DNA of 64,000 nt from Aureimonas sp. OT7. Lineage in GTDB: Bacteria > Pseudomonadota > Alphaproteobacteria > Rhizobiales > Rhizobiaceae. Numbering within the stretch: the first letter of the stretch is position 1; the number at the start of each line of letters is the position of its first letter. The position numbers and the translations under genes are program-made. Below the pieces are notes generated by a model. That model ran no database searches and was not told the origin of the DNA. It saw only the letters and a list, made by a program, of their open reading frames with translations. Location: NCBI RefSeq assembly GCF_014844055.1, contig NZ_CP062167.1:1937501-2001500 (forward strand), written 5' to 3'. This document shows positions 1 to 8,905 of the stretch, piece by piece.

Positions 1-39
1 GACGCGGTCGAAATCGTGTCTCCGATGCAGGGAGGCTGA
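1..39 (+). CDS. thiS: ThiS sulfur carrier protein, C-terminal end only
   Basis: Only the last 12 codons are in the window. They read [12 protein letters not shown] followed by TGA. The terminal Gly-Gly after a [12 protein letters not shown] stretch is the hallmark of ThiS, which is adenylated and thiocarboxylated at that glycine and delivers sulfur to ThiG. The stop lies five bases before thiG, as expected for a thiOSGE-type operon. The N-terminal part is outside the window. Confidence 0.85.
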   Translation, partial: DAVEIVSPMQGG

Positions 40-44
40 GGCCG

Positions 45-812
45 ATGCGCATCTACGGAACCGAGTTCGCATCCCGGATGATGTTGGGCACGGCGGCTTA
101 TCCGTCCCCGGCGGTCATGGTCGAGGCCCTCGAGGCCGCGCAACCGGCGATGGTGACGGTGAGCCTTCGGCGCGAGGCAGCCGGGGGCAAGGCCGGCGCG
201 GCCTTCTGGGCCCTTGTGCGGGAGGCGGGGTTTCCCGTCCTGCCCAATACGGCGGGGTGCTTCGGCGTGCGGGAGGCGGTCACCACCGCGCAGATGGCGC
301 GCGAGGTTTTCGCCACCGACCTCGTCAAGCTGGAGGTGATCTGTGATGCGCAGACATTGCAGCCCGATGTGTTCGGACTGGTGGAGGCTGCGCGAATCCT
401 GGTTTCGGAGGGCTTCAAGGTGCTGCCCTACACCACCGAAGATCTCGGTGTCTGCGACAGGCTGGCCGCGGCCGGGTGCGAGGTGTTGATGCCGTGGGGC
501 GCGCCGATCGGCTCCGGGCTGGGATTGAACAATCTGCACGGCCTGCGCAGCCTGCGGGCACATTTTCCAGACCATTGCCTGATCGTGGATGCCGGGCTGG
601 GTGTCCCCTCGCATGCGGCGCAGGCAATGGAGATCGGCTATGACGGGGTGCTGCTCAACTCTGCGGTTGCGCGGGCACGGGAGCCGGCCGCCATGGCGCG
701 CGCCTTCGCCAGGGCTGTCGAGGCCGGGCGCCTGGCCTTCGAGGCCGGCGCGATGGAGCCCCAAGACATCGGAGTGCCGTCGACACCGGTATTGGGAAGG
801 GCTTTTTCATGA
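45..812 (+). CDS. thiG: Thiazole synthase ThiG
   Basis: This 255-residue protein matches ThiG over its full length. The enzyme condenses 1-deoxy-D-xylulose 5-phosphate, dehydroglycine and the ThiS thiocarboxylate to form the thiazole phosphate of thiamine. The Schiff-base lysine is seen in LVKLEVI (Lys95). The phosphate-binding segments PWGAPIGSG and [12 protein letters not shown] are also present, typical of this TIM-barrel family. The length is normal for ThiG (about 255-260). It follows thiS by five bases and overlaps thiE by four bases (ATGA), so translation is probably coupled. Confidence 0.95.
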   Translation: MRIYGTEFASRMMLGTAAYPSPAVMVEALEAAQPAMVTVSLRREAAGGKAGAAFWALVREAGFPVLPNTAGCFGVREAVTTAQMAREVFATDLVKLEVICDAQTLQPDVFGLVEAARILVSEGFKVLPYTTEDLGVCDRLAAAGCEVLMPWGAPIGSGLGLNNLHGLRSLRAHFPDHCLIVDAGLGVPSHAAQAMEIGYDGVLLNSAVARAREPAAMARAFARAVEAGRLAFEAGAMEPQDIGVPSTPVLGRAFS

Positions 813-1417
813 TCCGGTTGCCGCGTTTCTACCTGATCGTCGATAGCGCCGACTGGTGCGAGCGCCTGGTGCCGCACGGGCTCGAGCTCGTGCAACTGCG
901 CATCAAGGACATGGACGAGCAGGCGTTGCGGGCCGAGGCGCGCCGCGCGCGGGACGTCTGTGCCCGCCACGGAACGATACTCGTCATCAACGACTATTGG
1001 CGGATCGCGATGGATGAGGGCTGCGACTTCGTCCACCTCGGGCAGGAGGATCTGGCTGAGGCCGACATACCGGCAATCCGGCGCGCCGGCATGCGGCTCG
1101 GCATTTCCACGCATGACCGGGCCGAGCTCGAGGCGGCGCTGGCCGCCCGGCCGGATTACGTGGCGCTGGGCCCGATCTGGCCGACGATCCTCAAGGCCAT
1201 GACGTGGAATCCCCAGACCCCGCAGCGCCTGCGCGACTGGAAGAATGCGATCGGAGGACTACCATTGGTAGCAATCGGTGGCCTGACGGTCGAACGCGCC
1301 GATGCGGTCTTCGACAATGGTGCGGATTGCGCAGCAGTCGTGACGGACGTGCTGCGGGCGGCAAGCCCCGAAGCGCGCCTGGCGCAATGGCTGCAGAAAA
1401 CGCATACGCCTCAATAA
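809..1417 (+). CDS. thiE: Thiamine-phosphate synthase ThiE
   Basis: A 202-residue TIM-barrel protein of the ThiE/TenI family. ThiE joins the thiazole phosphate to hydroxymethylpyrimidine pyrophosphate to give thiamine phosphate. Visible motifs are LVQLRIKD near the N terminus (pyrophosphate/substrate site), [25 protein letters not shown] and the C-terminal VAIGGL phosphate-binding segment. The start overlaps the thiG stop by four bases. It is the last gene of the thiamine operon seen here. A TenI-like role cannot be wholly excluded, but the motifs and the position after thiG favour ThiE. Confidence 0.92.
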   Translation: MIRLPRFYLIVDSADWCERLVPHGLELVQLRIKDMDEQALRAEARRARDVCARHGTILVINDYWRIAMDEGCDFVHLGQEDLAEADIPAIRRAGMRLGISTHDRAELEAALAARPDYVALGPIWPTILKAMTWNPQTPQRLRDWKNAIGGLPLVAIGGLTVERADAVFDNGADCAAVVTDVLRAASPEARLAQWLQKTHTPQ

Positions 1418-1510
1418 AAAATACGATAAAAGATAGGTGTATCCCAGCTTTCGCGTCGCAGCGGCGCGGACAGGGCGGCGCGCGCATCGACGGTTGTATA
1501 GACTGCCAAT

Positions 1511-1567
1511 TCATAGCTATGACTATTGTCAACATACAATTAGACGTTGATTTTCTAACCTATAGGT
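1511..1567. promoter_or_regulatory. Two perfect palindromes upstream of the GntR-type gene
   Basis: In the AT-rich 193-base gap between thiE and the regulator are two perfect palindromes. TCATAGCTATGA is at 1511-1522 and ACCTATAGGT at 1558-1567. Their centres are 46 bases apart, and the second ends 43 bases before the chosen start codon. HutC-type GntR regulators bind short palindromes with an A/T centre and are often autoregulated, so these are candidate operators. This is inference from position and symmetry only. Confidence 0.35.
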
Positions 1568-1610
1568 ATATTCTTGGTCGCATTCAGAGTGATTGAGAGG
1601 GAAAGAGGCG

Positions 1611-2330
1611 ATGCCCGCACTTAAGCAATTCAACGTCAAGCCGCTGTACCAGCAGGTGGCGGACGAGTTCATTTCGCGGATCGTGTCGCGCCAGTGGGTG
1701 CCGGGGCAGATTATTGAAAACGAATCCGACATAGCACGTTCTCTTGGTATCAGCATCGGCACCGTGCGCAAGGCATTCGATGTGCTGGCCGATTATGCCG
1801 TTCTGGAGCGCCAGCAGGGTCGTGGGACGATCGTTGCCGACCTGAGTTCGGAGAGCATGCAGTCCAAGTTCTGCAATGTCGTGACGGCCGATGGAGAGCG
1901 CATTCTTTTTGCAAGCGAGGTTTCGGAGCCGGAGATCGTCAAGGTCGAAGGCGAGGTGGCCGCGGCGCTCGAGGTTCCTGAACAGAGCAGCGCGCTGCGC
2001 TTCCGTCGCATGCGCAGCCATGAAGGCAGGCCCGTCCTGTCCGAAATCGTCTATATGCGTTACGAGCAGGGCAAGAAGGCCCTGTCGGAGGACAAGCTGA
2101 TGGCCCTCGCCGAAGTGGGGTGGACGGCAACCGGCCTGGCGACCCGCAAGCGCGAGCGCGTGTCTTCGGGCAAGGCGACGGCGGACGATGCCAAGCGGCT
2201 CAAGATTTCCGCCGGCACCCCTGTCCTGATGCTGGAGCGGGTCATCTACTCTTACGAGAACACGCCGCTGGAGCTGCGTTACGCCGTATGCCATCTCGGC
2301 GACGACCTGATCTACTCCGCCAGCGTGTAA
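1611..2330 (+). CDS. GntR-family (HutC/UTRA) transcriptional regulator
   Basis: A 239-residue protein with an N-terminal winged helix-turn-helix of GntR type (about residues 10-75, with PLYQQVADEF, PGQIIENESDIARSLGIS and TVRKAFDVL). A C-terminal UTRA ligand-binding domain follows (about 85-235, with SALRFRRMR, RPVLSEIVYM and LRYAVCHLGDDL). Such proteins are effector-responsive repressors of nearby or metabolic operons. The ATG at 1611 was chosen because GAGAGGGAAAGAGG lies just upstream; an in-frame TTG at 1593 is a weaker choice. The gene ends four bases from the convergent hydrolase gene. The ligand is unknown, and neither neighbour is an obvious target. Confidence 0.88.
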   Translation: MPALKQFNVKPLYQQVADEFISRIVSRQWVPGQIIENESDIARSLGISIGTVRKAFDVLADYAVLERQQGRGTIVADLSSESMQSKFCNVVTADGERILFASEVSEPEIVKVEGEVAAALEVPEQSSALRFRRMRSHEGRPVLSEIVYMRYEQGKKALSEDKLMALAEVGWTATGLATRKRERVSSGKATADDAKRLKISAGTPVLMLERVIYSYENTPLELRYAVCHLGDDLIYSASV

Positions 2331-2334
2331 CGGC

Positions 2335-3282
2335 TTATCGGCGGGGCTCGACGTCGATGATGGCGTCGAGCCAGGATAGAAGGGCGGCCATGGCCGGGGC
2401 GCGGTAGGGCCCGGTTTCGTTCAGCGTTTCGTGTCGTGCGCCGTCGATGATCGACAGGGTCGCATTGCGGCGGCCTGAACGCCCGATCCTGTCGTGCAAC
2501 GCGGCAAGCGCTTTGCCGCCCCTTGTGGCCGGGTCGGCAGAGCCGGCAAGAAGATGAACCGGCATCTGTTTGGGCCAGGCAGACAGCGCAGATGGCGCGC
2601 AGGCGCTGCGGATCAGGTCCAGAATATCGACGGCCATGGAATTTGTCGGTGTCCAGCCGCAGAGCGGGTCGGCGCAATAGGCGTCCACGACCGCCGGATC
2701 GTGCGTCAGCCAGTCGAAATCCGTTCGCCTGTCCGGAACCGACCGTTTCCAGACGTCGAATGTCGCGCGACGGAAGGCCATGCTGGCCGTGTCGGAGCCC
2801 TTGAGCGCCCGTTCCGCTTTCAAAAGAATACGCCCCGTCGCAAGACGCAGATCGTCGACAAGATCGCTGTTCCAGATTGCGACGCCCGCGAAAGCGTGCT
2901 CCCGGCGCGCTGCCAGATTGGCCGCGACCAACCCACCCATCGAGTGGCCGAAAACCACTTGCGGTAACGGCCCGAAACGCGCGCGCGCCCATTGCCCGAC
3001 GAACGCGCTGTCCGCGACGACGCAGGCCGCGCCCTTCCGGGCGGCAAAGCGGCGCGGCGGCGCATCCGGTGCCGTCGTTGCGCCGTGGCCCCGGTGATCG
3101 TGGGCTACGACATGGAGGCCCCGCGCCGCCAGCTCCACGGCGAACCGGCCATATCGGCCGGAGTGCTCCGCAAGCCCGTGCTGTATCAGAAGGATGCCGC
3201 GCGGGCGGCCCGATGCTTCCAGGCTGCGGATCGCCAGATGTGCGCCGCTTGGGCTCTTCGTCGTCTCGATGTCGTCGAACAT
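2335..3282 (-). CDS. Alpha/beta hydrolase, lysophospholipase/monoacylglycerol lipase-like
   Basis: A 315-residue alpha/beta hydrolase of the serine aminopeptidase S33 / PldB type. HGLAEHSGRY (residues 35-44) is the oxyanion-hole motif typical of monoacylglycerol lipases and lysophospholipases. GHSMGG carries the nucleophile Ser114. An Asp follows in AGSADPATRGG, and the catalytic His is in DGARHETLNE. No signal peptide is seen, so it is probably cytoplasmic or peripheral. The start at 3282 is favoured by GGAGAG seven bases upstream; the frame stays open further upstream but would run into the divergent RNase gene. The real substrate cannot be read from sequence. Confidence 0.85.
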   Translation of the reverse strand: MFDDIETTKSPSGAHLAIRSLEASGRPRGILLIQHGLAEHSGRYGRFAVELAARGLHVVAHDHRGHGATTAPDAPPRRFAARKGAACVVADSAFVGQWARARFGPLPQVVFGHSMGGLVAANLAARREHAFAGVAIWNSDLVDDLRLATGRILLKAERALKGSDTASMAFRRATFDVWKRSVPDRRTDFDWLTHDPAVVDAYCADPLCGWTPTNSMAVDILDLIRSACAPSALSAWPKQMPVHLLAGSADPATRGGKALAALHDRIGRSGRRNATLSIIDGARHETLNETGPYRAPAMAALLSWLDAIIDVEPRR

Positions 3283-3334
3283 CGCCGCTCTCCAGGTATG
3301 GCGGCGTCCGGCGCGGTCGCCTATGATCTGCGCC

Positions 3335-4318
3335 ATGCGTATCACAGGACTTGCCATCGCCATCTGGATAATTGCGCTTGCCGGCGCCTCGGCGCAGCAG
3401 CCGATGACGGGCAGCTTCCGGGCGGAGGCCACATGCGCCGCGCCCCCCTCGATCCGCACGCCGGACGACAATCCGGGCAATGTCCGGGTGGTTGCGGGAG
3501 AAAGCTACGAACTTCTCGGGCGCAATGCGACGCCGGGCAGCCATTACCTGATCCGCGTTCCCGGCGCGGTGCCCGAGCGTCGATGGGTCGCCTATGGCTG
3601 CGGGCGGGTCGGCGACTCTGCGCAGCAGGTGGCCGACGCGGGCGGCGGCTCCGCGCGGCAGGAGGCGGACGCGGTCGAAGGCTATGTGCTCGCGGCAAGC
3701 TGGCCCTCCGCCTTCTGCGAAGAGCAGCCGAATGCGCGGGAATGCCGTGCCGGCCGCTCTTTCAGCCGGTTCGCCCTGCATGGCCTGTGGCCGCAGACCG
3801 CAGACGGGCGGGCCTATTGCGACCTGCCGCGCGCGGCGGCCGACCGGATGGAAGAGACACGCTGGCGCGACCTGCCGGCGATCCCGGTCGGCAACCGGAC
3901 CGAAAGCGAACTGGCGCGCGTCATGCCGGGGGTTCAGTCGGGCCTCGACCGGCACCAGTGGGCCAAGCACGGGACGTGCTCGGGCATGGCCGCCGACGCC
4001 TATTTCAGCGAGGCTGTCCGGCTGATCGACGCGCTCAACGCATCGCCGGTCCGACGCCTGTTTGCCGGCGCGATCGGGGACGATCTTTCAGCCGCGCTGA
4101 TCCGCGACACCTTCGACGAGGCGTTCGGGGCGGGGGCGGGGCAGCGCGTGCTGGTGGACTGTAACGAGGTGCGCGGCCGCAGGCTCATACGCGAATTGCG
4201 TATATCCCTGGGGCCACTGTCCGATGAGCCGCTGGAGCGGTTGATCGCTAAGGGCGAGCGCCAGCCGCCGGGCTGCCGCGGCGGCGCTGTGGACGCACCC
4301 GGCCCCGAGCGCGACTGA
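3335..4318 (+). CDS. Secreted ribonuclease T2 family protein
   Basis: A 327-residue protein. It begins with a cleavable signal peptide (MRITGLAIAIWIIALAGASA, then QQ), so it acts in the periplasm or outside. Both active-site signatures of RNase T2 are present: CAS I as FALHGLWPQ (His149) and CAS II as HQWAKHGTC (His207, His212). RNase T2 enzymes cleave RNA through 2',3'-cyclic phosphates. The usual CAS II glutamate (HEW in many members) is a glutamine here (Gln208). About 110 residues before CAS I carry an extra region (about 20-110) not needed by minimal T2 enzymes. The start was chosen for the signal peptide. The gene is divergent from the hydrolase (52 bases). Confidence 0.88.
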   Translation: MRITGLAIAIWIIALAGASAQQPMTGSFRAEATCAAPPSIRTPDDNPGNVRVVAGESYELLGRNATPGSHYLIRVPGAVPERRWVAYGCGRVGDSAQQVADAGGGSARQEADAVEGYVLAASWPSAFCEEQPNARECRAGRSFSRFALHGLWPQTADGRAYCDLPRAAADRMEETRWRDLPAIPVGNRTESELARVMPGVQSGLDRHQWAKHGTCSGMAADAYFSEAVRLIDALNASPVRRLFAGAIGDDLSAALIRDTFDEAFGAGAGQRVLVDCNEVRGRRLIRELRISLGPLSDEPLERLIAKGERQPPGCRGGAVDAPGPERD

Positions 4319-4323
4319 AACGG

Positions 4324-4608
4324 TCAGGCTTCGAAATCGGCAGAGTAGCGAATGTCGCGCAGGGGGCGCACGGTCCGGGTCGATTCGGCGTAGATCGGGT
4401 CGGCCTTGTACGCGGCAAGGGCCTCTGCATCGTCGAACTCGGCATAGACGATGACGTCCACATCATTGCCCATCGGGTCGACCTTGCCGTTCAGGCGCAC
4501 CTCGAAATGGCGGGAATGGGGGATGTCTCCCAGTTTGCTCAAGCCGGATACGATGGCCGGTATGTCGGCCTTGTCCCGGGCACTGAAGAAGACGATGTGA
4601 CGTATCAT
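4324..4608 (-). CDS. Dabb (stress-responsive alpha/beta barrel) domain protein
   Basis: A 94-residue protein that is essentially one Dabb domain. It begins MIRHIVFFSARD, the usual first strand of this ferredoxin-like dimeric barrel, and later has DVIVYAEFDDAEALAAYKADPIY, a pattern typical of the family. Dabb proteins form small dimeric barrels, and most are of unknown function. It converges on the RNase T2 gene with five bases between stops and is divergent from ettA. Confidence 0.8.
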   Translation of the reverse strand: MIRHIVFFSARDKADIPAIVSGLSKLGDIPHSRHFEVRLNGKVDPMGNDVDVIVYAEFDDAEALAAYKADPIYAESTRTVRPLRDIRYSADFEA

Positions 4609-4744
4609 TCAACCATTCCGCTTCGAACTGTCATGCATCAAGGGCCTCGTGTAGCGCCCGACACGCAGCTTTTGCAATCCGCCGCGGGCTCCTCCATATA
4701 GGGCGCAACCCAACGAACCGATTTTCAGGATTGCGGAACGGCCC

Positions 4745-6394
<1,650 letters not shown>

Positions 6395-6402
6395 TGGGCC
6401 TG

Positions 6403-6425
6403 GGCCCGGCCGTATGGACCGGGCC
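6403..6425 (+). terminator. Hairpin after ettA, weak terminator candidate
   Basis: GGCCCGG (6403-6409) pairs with CCGGGCC (6419-6425) across a nine-base loop, beginning nine bases after the ettA stop. No T-tract follows, so intrinsic termination here is uncertain. Confidence 0.35.
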
Positions 6426-6495
6426 ATGCAACCTGTACGTGCGGCGGGGGGCCGAGTGTCGGCCACCCCCTTGACGGTGCCCGGAATATCGCATC

Positions 6496-6526
6496 CCTTC
6501 ATGTGAAATCATATTCACTATGAAGG
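6496..6526 (+). promoter_or_regulatory. Hairpin covering the ribosome-binding site of the first GT41 gene
   Basis: CCTTCATGTGAA (6496-6507) pairs with TTCAC (6514-6518) and ATGAAGG (6520-6526). This gives 12 base pairs with one bulged T and a six-base loop. The 3' arm contains AAGGAA, the Shine-Dalgarno of the gene that starts at 6536. If it forms in the mRNA it would mask the ribosome site. A dyad-binding repressor site is the other reading. Confidence 0.4.
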
Positions 6527-6535
6527 AATATTGTC

Positions 6536-8797
6536 ATGTCATCAGAATATAATCCTATTGCGCCGGCCGGTTTTGCGGACGATGCCGGGCATCTCGCCGC
6601 CGCGGCGGATGCCGCGGCCCGGTCGGGCGACTGGCGCGCCGCCGCGCGCCTGTACGAAAGATCGTTCAGGGCCGACCGACGCCTCGAGACCGCGGCGATA
6701 TCCGCGTGCCGATGCTCCATGCGCGACGGGGACGCGCCATCCGCGATCTCCATCCTGTCGGAGCTTCTGGCCGCCGCGCCCCGGCACTACATGGCACTGA
6801 TGGAGCGCGGCCGGCTGTATGCGGCAGCGGGCCGGCAGCAGGATGCCCTGATCGATTTCCGCAACGCCGGCGCCGCAGCATCGTACAAATTCGAGCCGAT
6901 GCTGGAACTCGGCCTGTTGCTGGAGGACATGCAGGACGATGAGGGGCCGGCTGCGCTGCGCACGGCTGTCGCCCAGGCCGGCCGGCAGAGCGCGGCAGCC
7001 CTGTCGGAGGTGCTTCGCCTCGTCGCGACACGCAGGCTGGCGCGGCGTGACGGTGCCGGCGCGCTCGAGGCATCGGACATGGGCCTTCAACACGCCACGA
7101 CGATCAGGTCCGACGAGAACGAGATCTGCCGATGGTTGATCCGGCGGGGCGAGGCGCTTCTGATGCTCGGTCGCTCCGAAGAGGCGTGGAGCGCGTTCTC
7201 GGCCGCTTCGGCCGCCACCGCGCAGGATGTCCTCGCCCGGCTTGGGGACGTGTCCTACCAGCACGGCCTGATGGAAGAAGCGGAAGAGGTGTTCCGCCGG
7301 GCCTGGCTTCTGCATCCGGACAGCGCGCATGCGGCCTTCAATCTCGGCAAGATCCTGTCCACGCGGTGGAAGGTGGTGGAGGCCCAGGCGGCACTCGACC
7401 GCGCGGAGCAACTTTACCGGGCTGCCGGCAATCAGCCGATGCTGGCCGAGATCGGAATCACGAAGGCGGCGATGCACTGGCGAAGCGGCAACGCCGACGC
7501 GGCCTTCAACGCATACTCGGCACTGCGCAAGGGGCTCGTCGGCCACGCGGAGGTACCGGCAAGCATTGCAATGACCAGCCTCTACCGCGACCGGCTGTCG
7601 GCGGCCGAAATCCGTGACACCCACAAGGTGCTGTTCGCCGAGATGGGAAGCGGCGCCCGCAAGGCCGGCTCGTTCGTCCGTCCGCCACTGGATGGCCGGC
7701 GGCTGAGGGTGGGCATGCTCGGCGCCGACATGAAGCGCTTCCACCCCGTCAACATTTTCATGCAACCGGTTCTGCGGGAACTCGACCGGAGCCGGATCGA
7801 GGTGTTCTTCTATCATTGCAGTACAGGCTACGACGACCAGACGCATCTGGCCCGCCAGCGTGTCGAGCACTGGCTCGAAGTGGCCGAATGGTCCGACGAA
7901 CGGCTTGCCGTGCAGATGGACAGGGACGGACTGGACCTCTTGATCGACCTCGTTGGTCACACCAGCACAAACCGCGCCCAGGTGCTGGCCCGGCGCGCCG
8001 CCCCGGTGCAGGCGATGTATCTGGGCTATCCCGGCACCACCGGGCTTCCCAATATCGACTGGATCATCGGTGACGATGTCGTCACGCCGCCGGAACTGGA
8101 GCACCTCTATACCGAACGGGTGTTCCGTCTTCCGGGAACGGTCTTCTGCTTCGCGCCGGAGACCGATTTTCCTCCGCTTCCCGCCGGCAAGCGTACGGGG
8201 CCGATCGTGTTCGGCTCGATCAACAACGCGCCGAAACTGAACACCCGGACCCTCAAATGCTACGCGGGCGTGCTTTCGGCCGTTCCGCAGTCCAGGCTTT
8301 CGCTCCGCGCGCCCAGTTTCGTCGACGCGGCCGCGGTCGATCATTTCCGCGCCGGCCTGCGGGCGGCCGGGGCCGATCTCGACCGGGTCGAGTTTCATCC
8401 GCCGCTGCCTCTGCCGGACATGATGGCCGCCTTTGCCGACATCGACATCGTCCTGGATTCGGTGCCCTATTGCGGCGGCACGACGACACATCAGGCATTG
8501 TGGATGGGCGTGCCGGTGGTCAGCATGATGGGTGAGGGCTTCGCCGCCCGAATGGGGGCGAGCTTCCTTTCGGCCGCCGGCCTATCGGACCTTATCGCAC
8601 GCGACGACGCCGAATATCGGGCCGTGGCCGAAACCCTGGCCAAGGATCGCACCCGCCTTGCCGAACTTCGGCGGAACCTGCGCTCACGGCTGATCGGGCA
8701 CGATGCATGGAACGCGGTTCGACATACGCGCGCCCTCGAGGGCGCGATGTTCGCCATGGCGCAGGGCGGAGCACATCGCGATGCCAACGATCAATAA
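6536..8797 (+). CDS. TPR protein with O-GlcNAc-transferase-like (GT41/SPINDLY) domain, copy 1
   Basis: A 753-residue protein. The N-terminal half (about 20-345) is helical with degenerate TPR repeats. The C-terminal half (about 380-730) is a GT41 domain. Landmarks are RLRVGMLGADMKRFHPVNIF with His403, LIDLVGHT, YLGYPGTTGLPNIDWIIGD, LPGTVFCF, GSINNAPKLN with Lys567 (aligning by context with the nucleotide-binding lysine of OGT), and GGTTTHQALWMGVPVVSM near 645. No signal peptide or membrane segment is present, so it should be a cytoplasmic glycosyltransferase acting on protein or peptide. The acceptor and donor are unknown. A close paralogue follows at 8906. An AAGGAA ribosome site precedes the ATG within a hairpin. 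Confidence 0.85.
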   Translation: MSSEYNPIAPAGFADDAGHLAAAADAAARSGDWRAAARLYERSFRADRRLETAAISACRCSMRDGDAPSAISILSELLAAAPRHYMALMERGRLYAAAGRQQDALIDFRNAGAAASYKFEPMLELGLLLEDMQDDEGPAALRTAVAQAGRQSAAALSEVLRLVATRRLARRDGAGALEASDMGLQHATTIRSDENEICRWLIRRGEALLMLGRSEEAWSAFSAASAATAQDVLARLGDVSYQHGLMEEAEEVFRRAWLLHPDSAHAAFNLGKILSTRWKVVEAQAALDRAEQLYRAAGNQPMLAEIGITKAAMHWRSGNADAAFNAYSALRKGLVGHAEVPASIAMTSLYRDRLSAAEIRDTHKVLFAEMGSGARKAGSFVRPPLDGRRLRVGMLGADMKRFHPVNIFMQPVLRELDRSRIEVFFYHCSTGYDDQTHLARQRVEHWLEVAEWSDERLAVQMDRDGLDLLIDLVGHTSTNRAQVLARRAAPVQAMYLGYPGTTGLPNIDWIIGDDVVTPPELEHLYTERVFRLPGTVFCFAPETDFPPLPAGKRTGPIVFGSINNAPKLNTRTLKCYAGVLSAVPQSRLSLRAPSFVDAAAVDHFRAGLRAAGADLDRVEFHPPLPLPDMMAAFADIDIVLDSVPYCGGTTTHQALWMGVPVVSMMGEGFAARMGASFLSAAGLSDLIARDDAEYRAVAETLAKDRTRLAELRRNLRSRLIGHDAWNAVRHTRALEGAMFAMAQGGAHRDANDQ

Positions 8798-8810
8798 CTC
8801 CAGGGTTACT

Positions 8811-8900
8811 ATGTCGGATAAAATGCAATCAGAGATAGCGGGACAGAAAAGTCATGGATACTGTAACCTGCATCGTATGTTTAATGTGACGGTACGATAA
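8811..8900 (+). CDS. Possible 29-residue leader ORF between the two GT41 genes
   Basis: An ATG at 8811 preceded by AGGG at a five-base distance opens a 29-codon frame. It ends TAA five bases before the second GT41 start. The encoded peptide (starting MSDKMQSEIAG) has no recognised motif. The second GT41 gene itself has no clear Shine-Dalgarno, so translation coupled through this small frame is conceivable. It may equally be chance. Confidence 0.22.
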   Translation: MSDKMQSEIAGQKSHGYCNLHRMFNVTVR

Positions 8901-8905
8901 TCATT

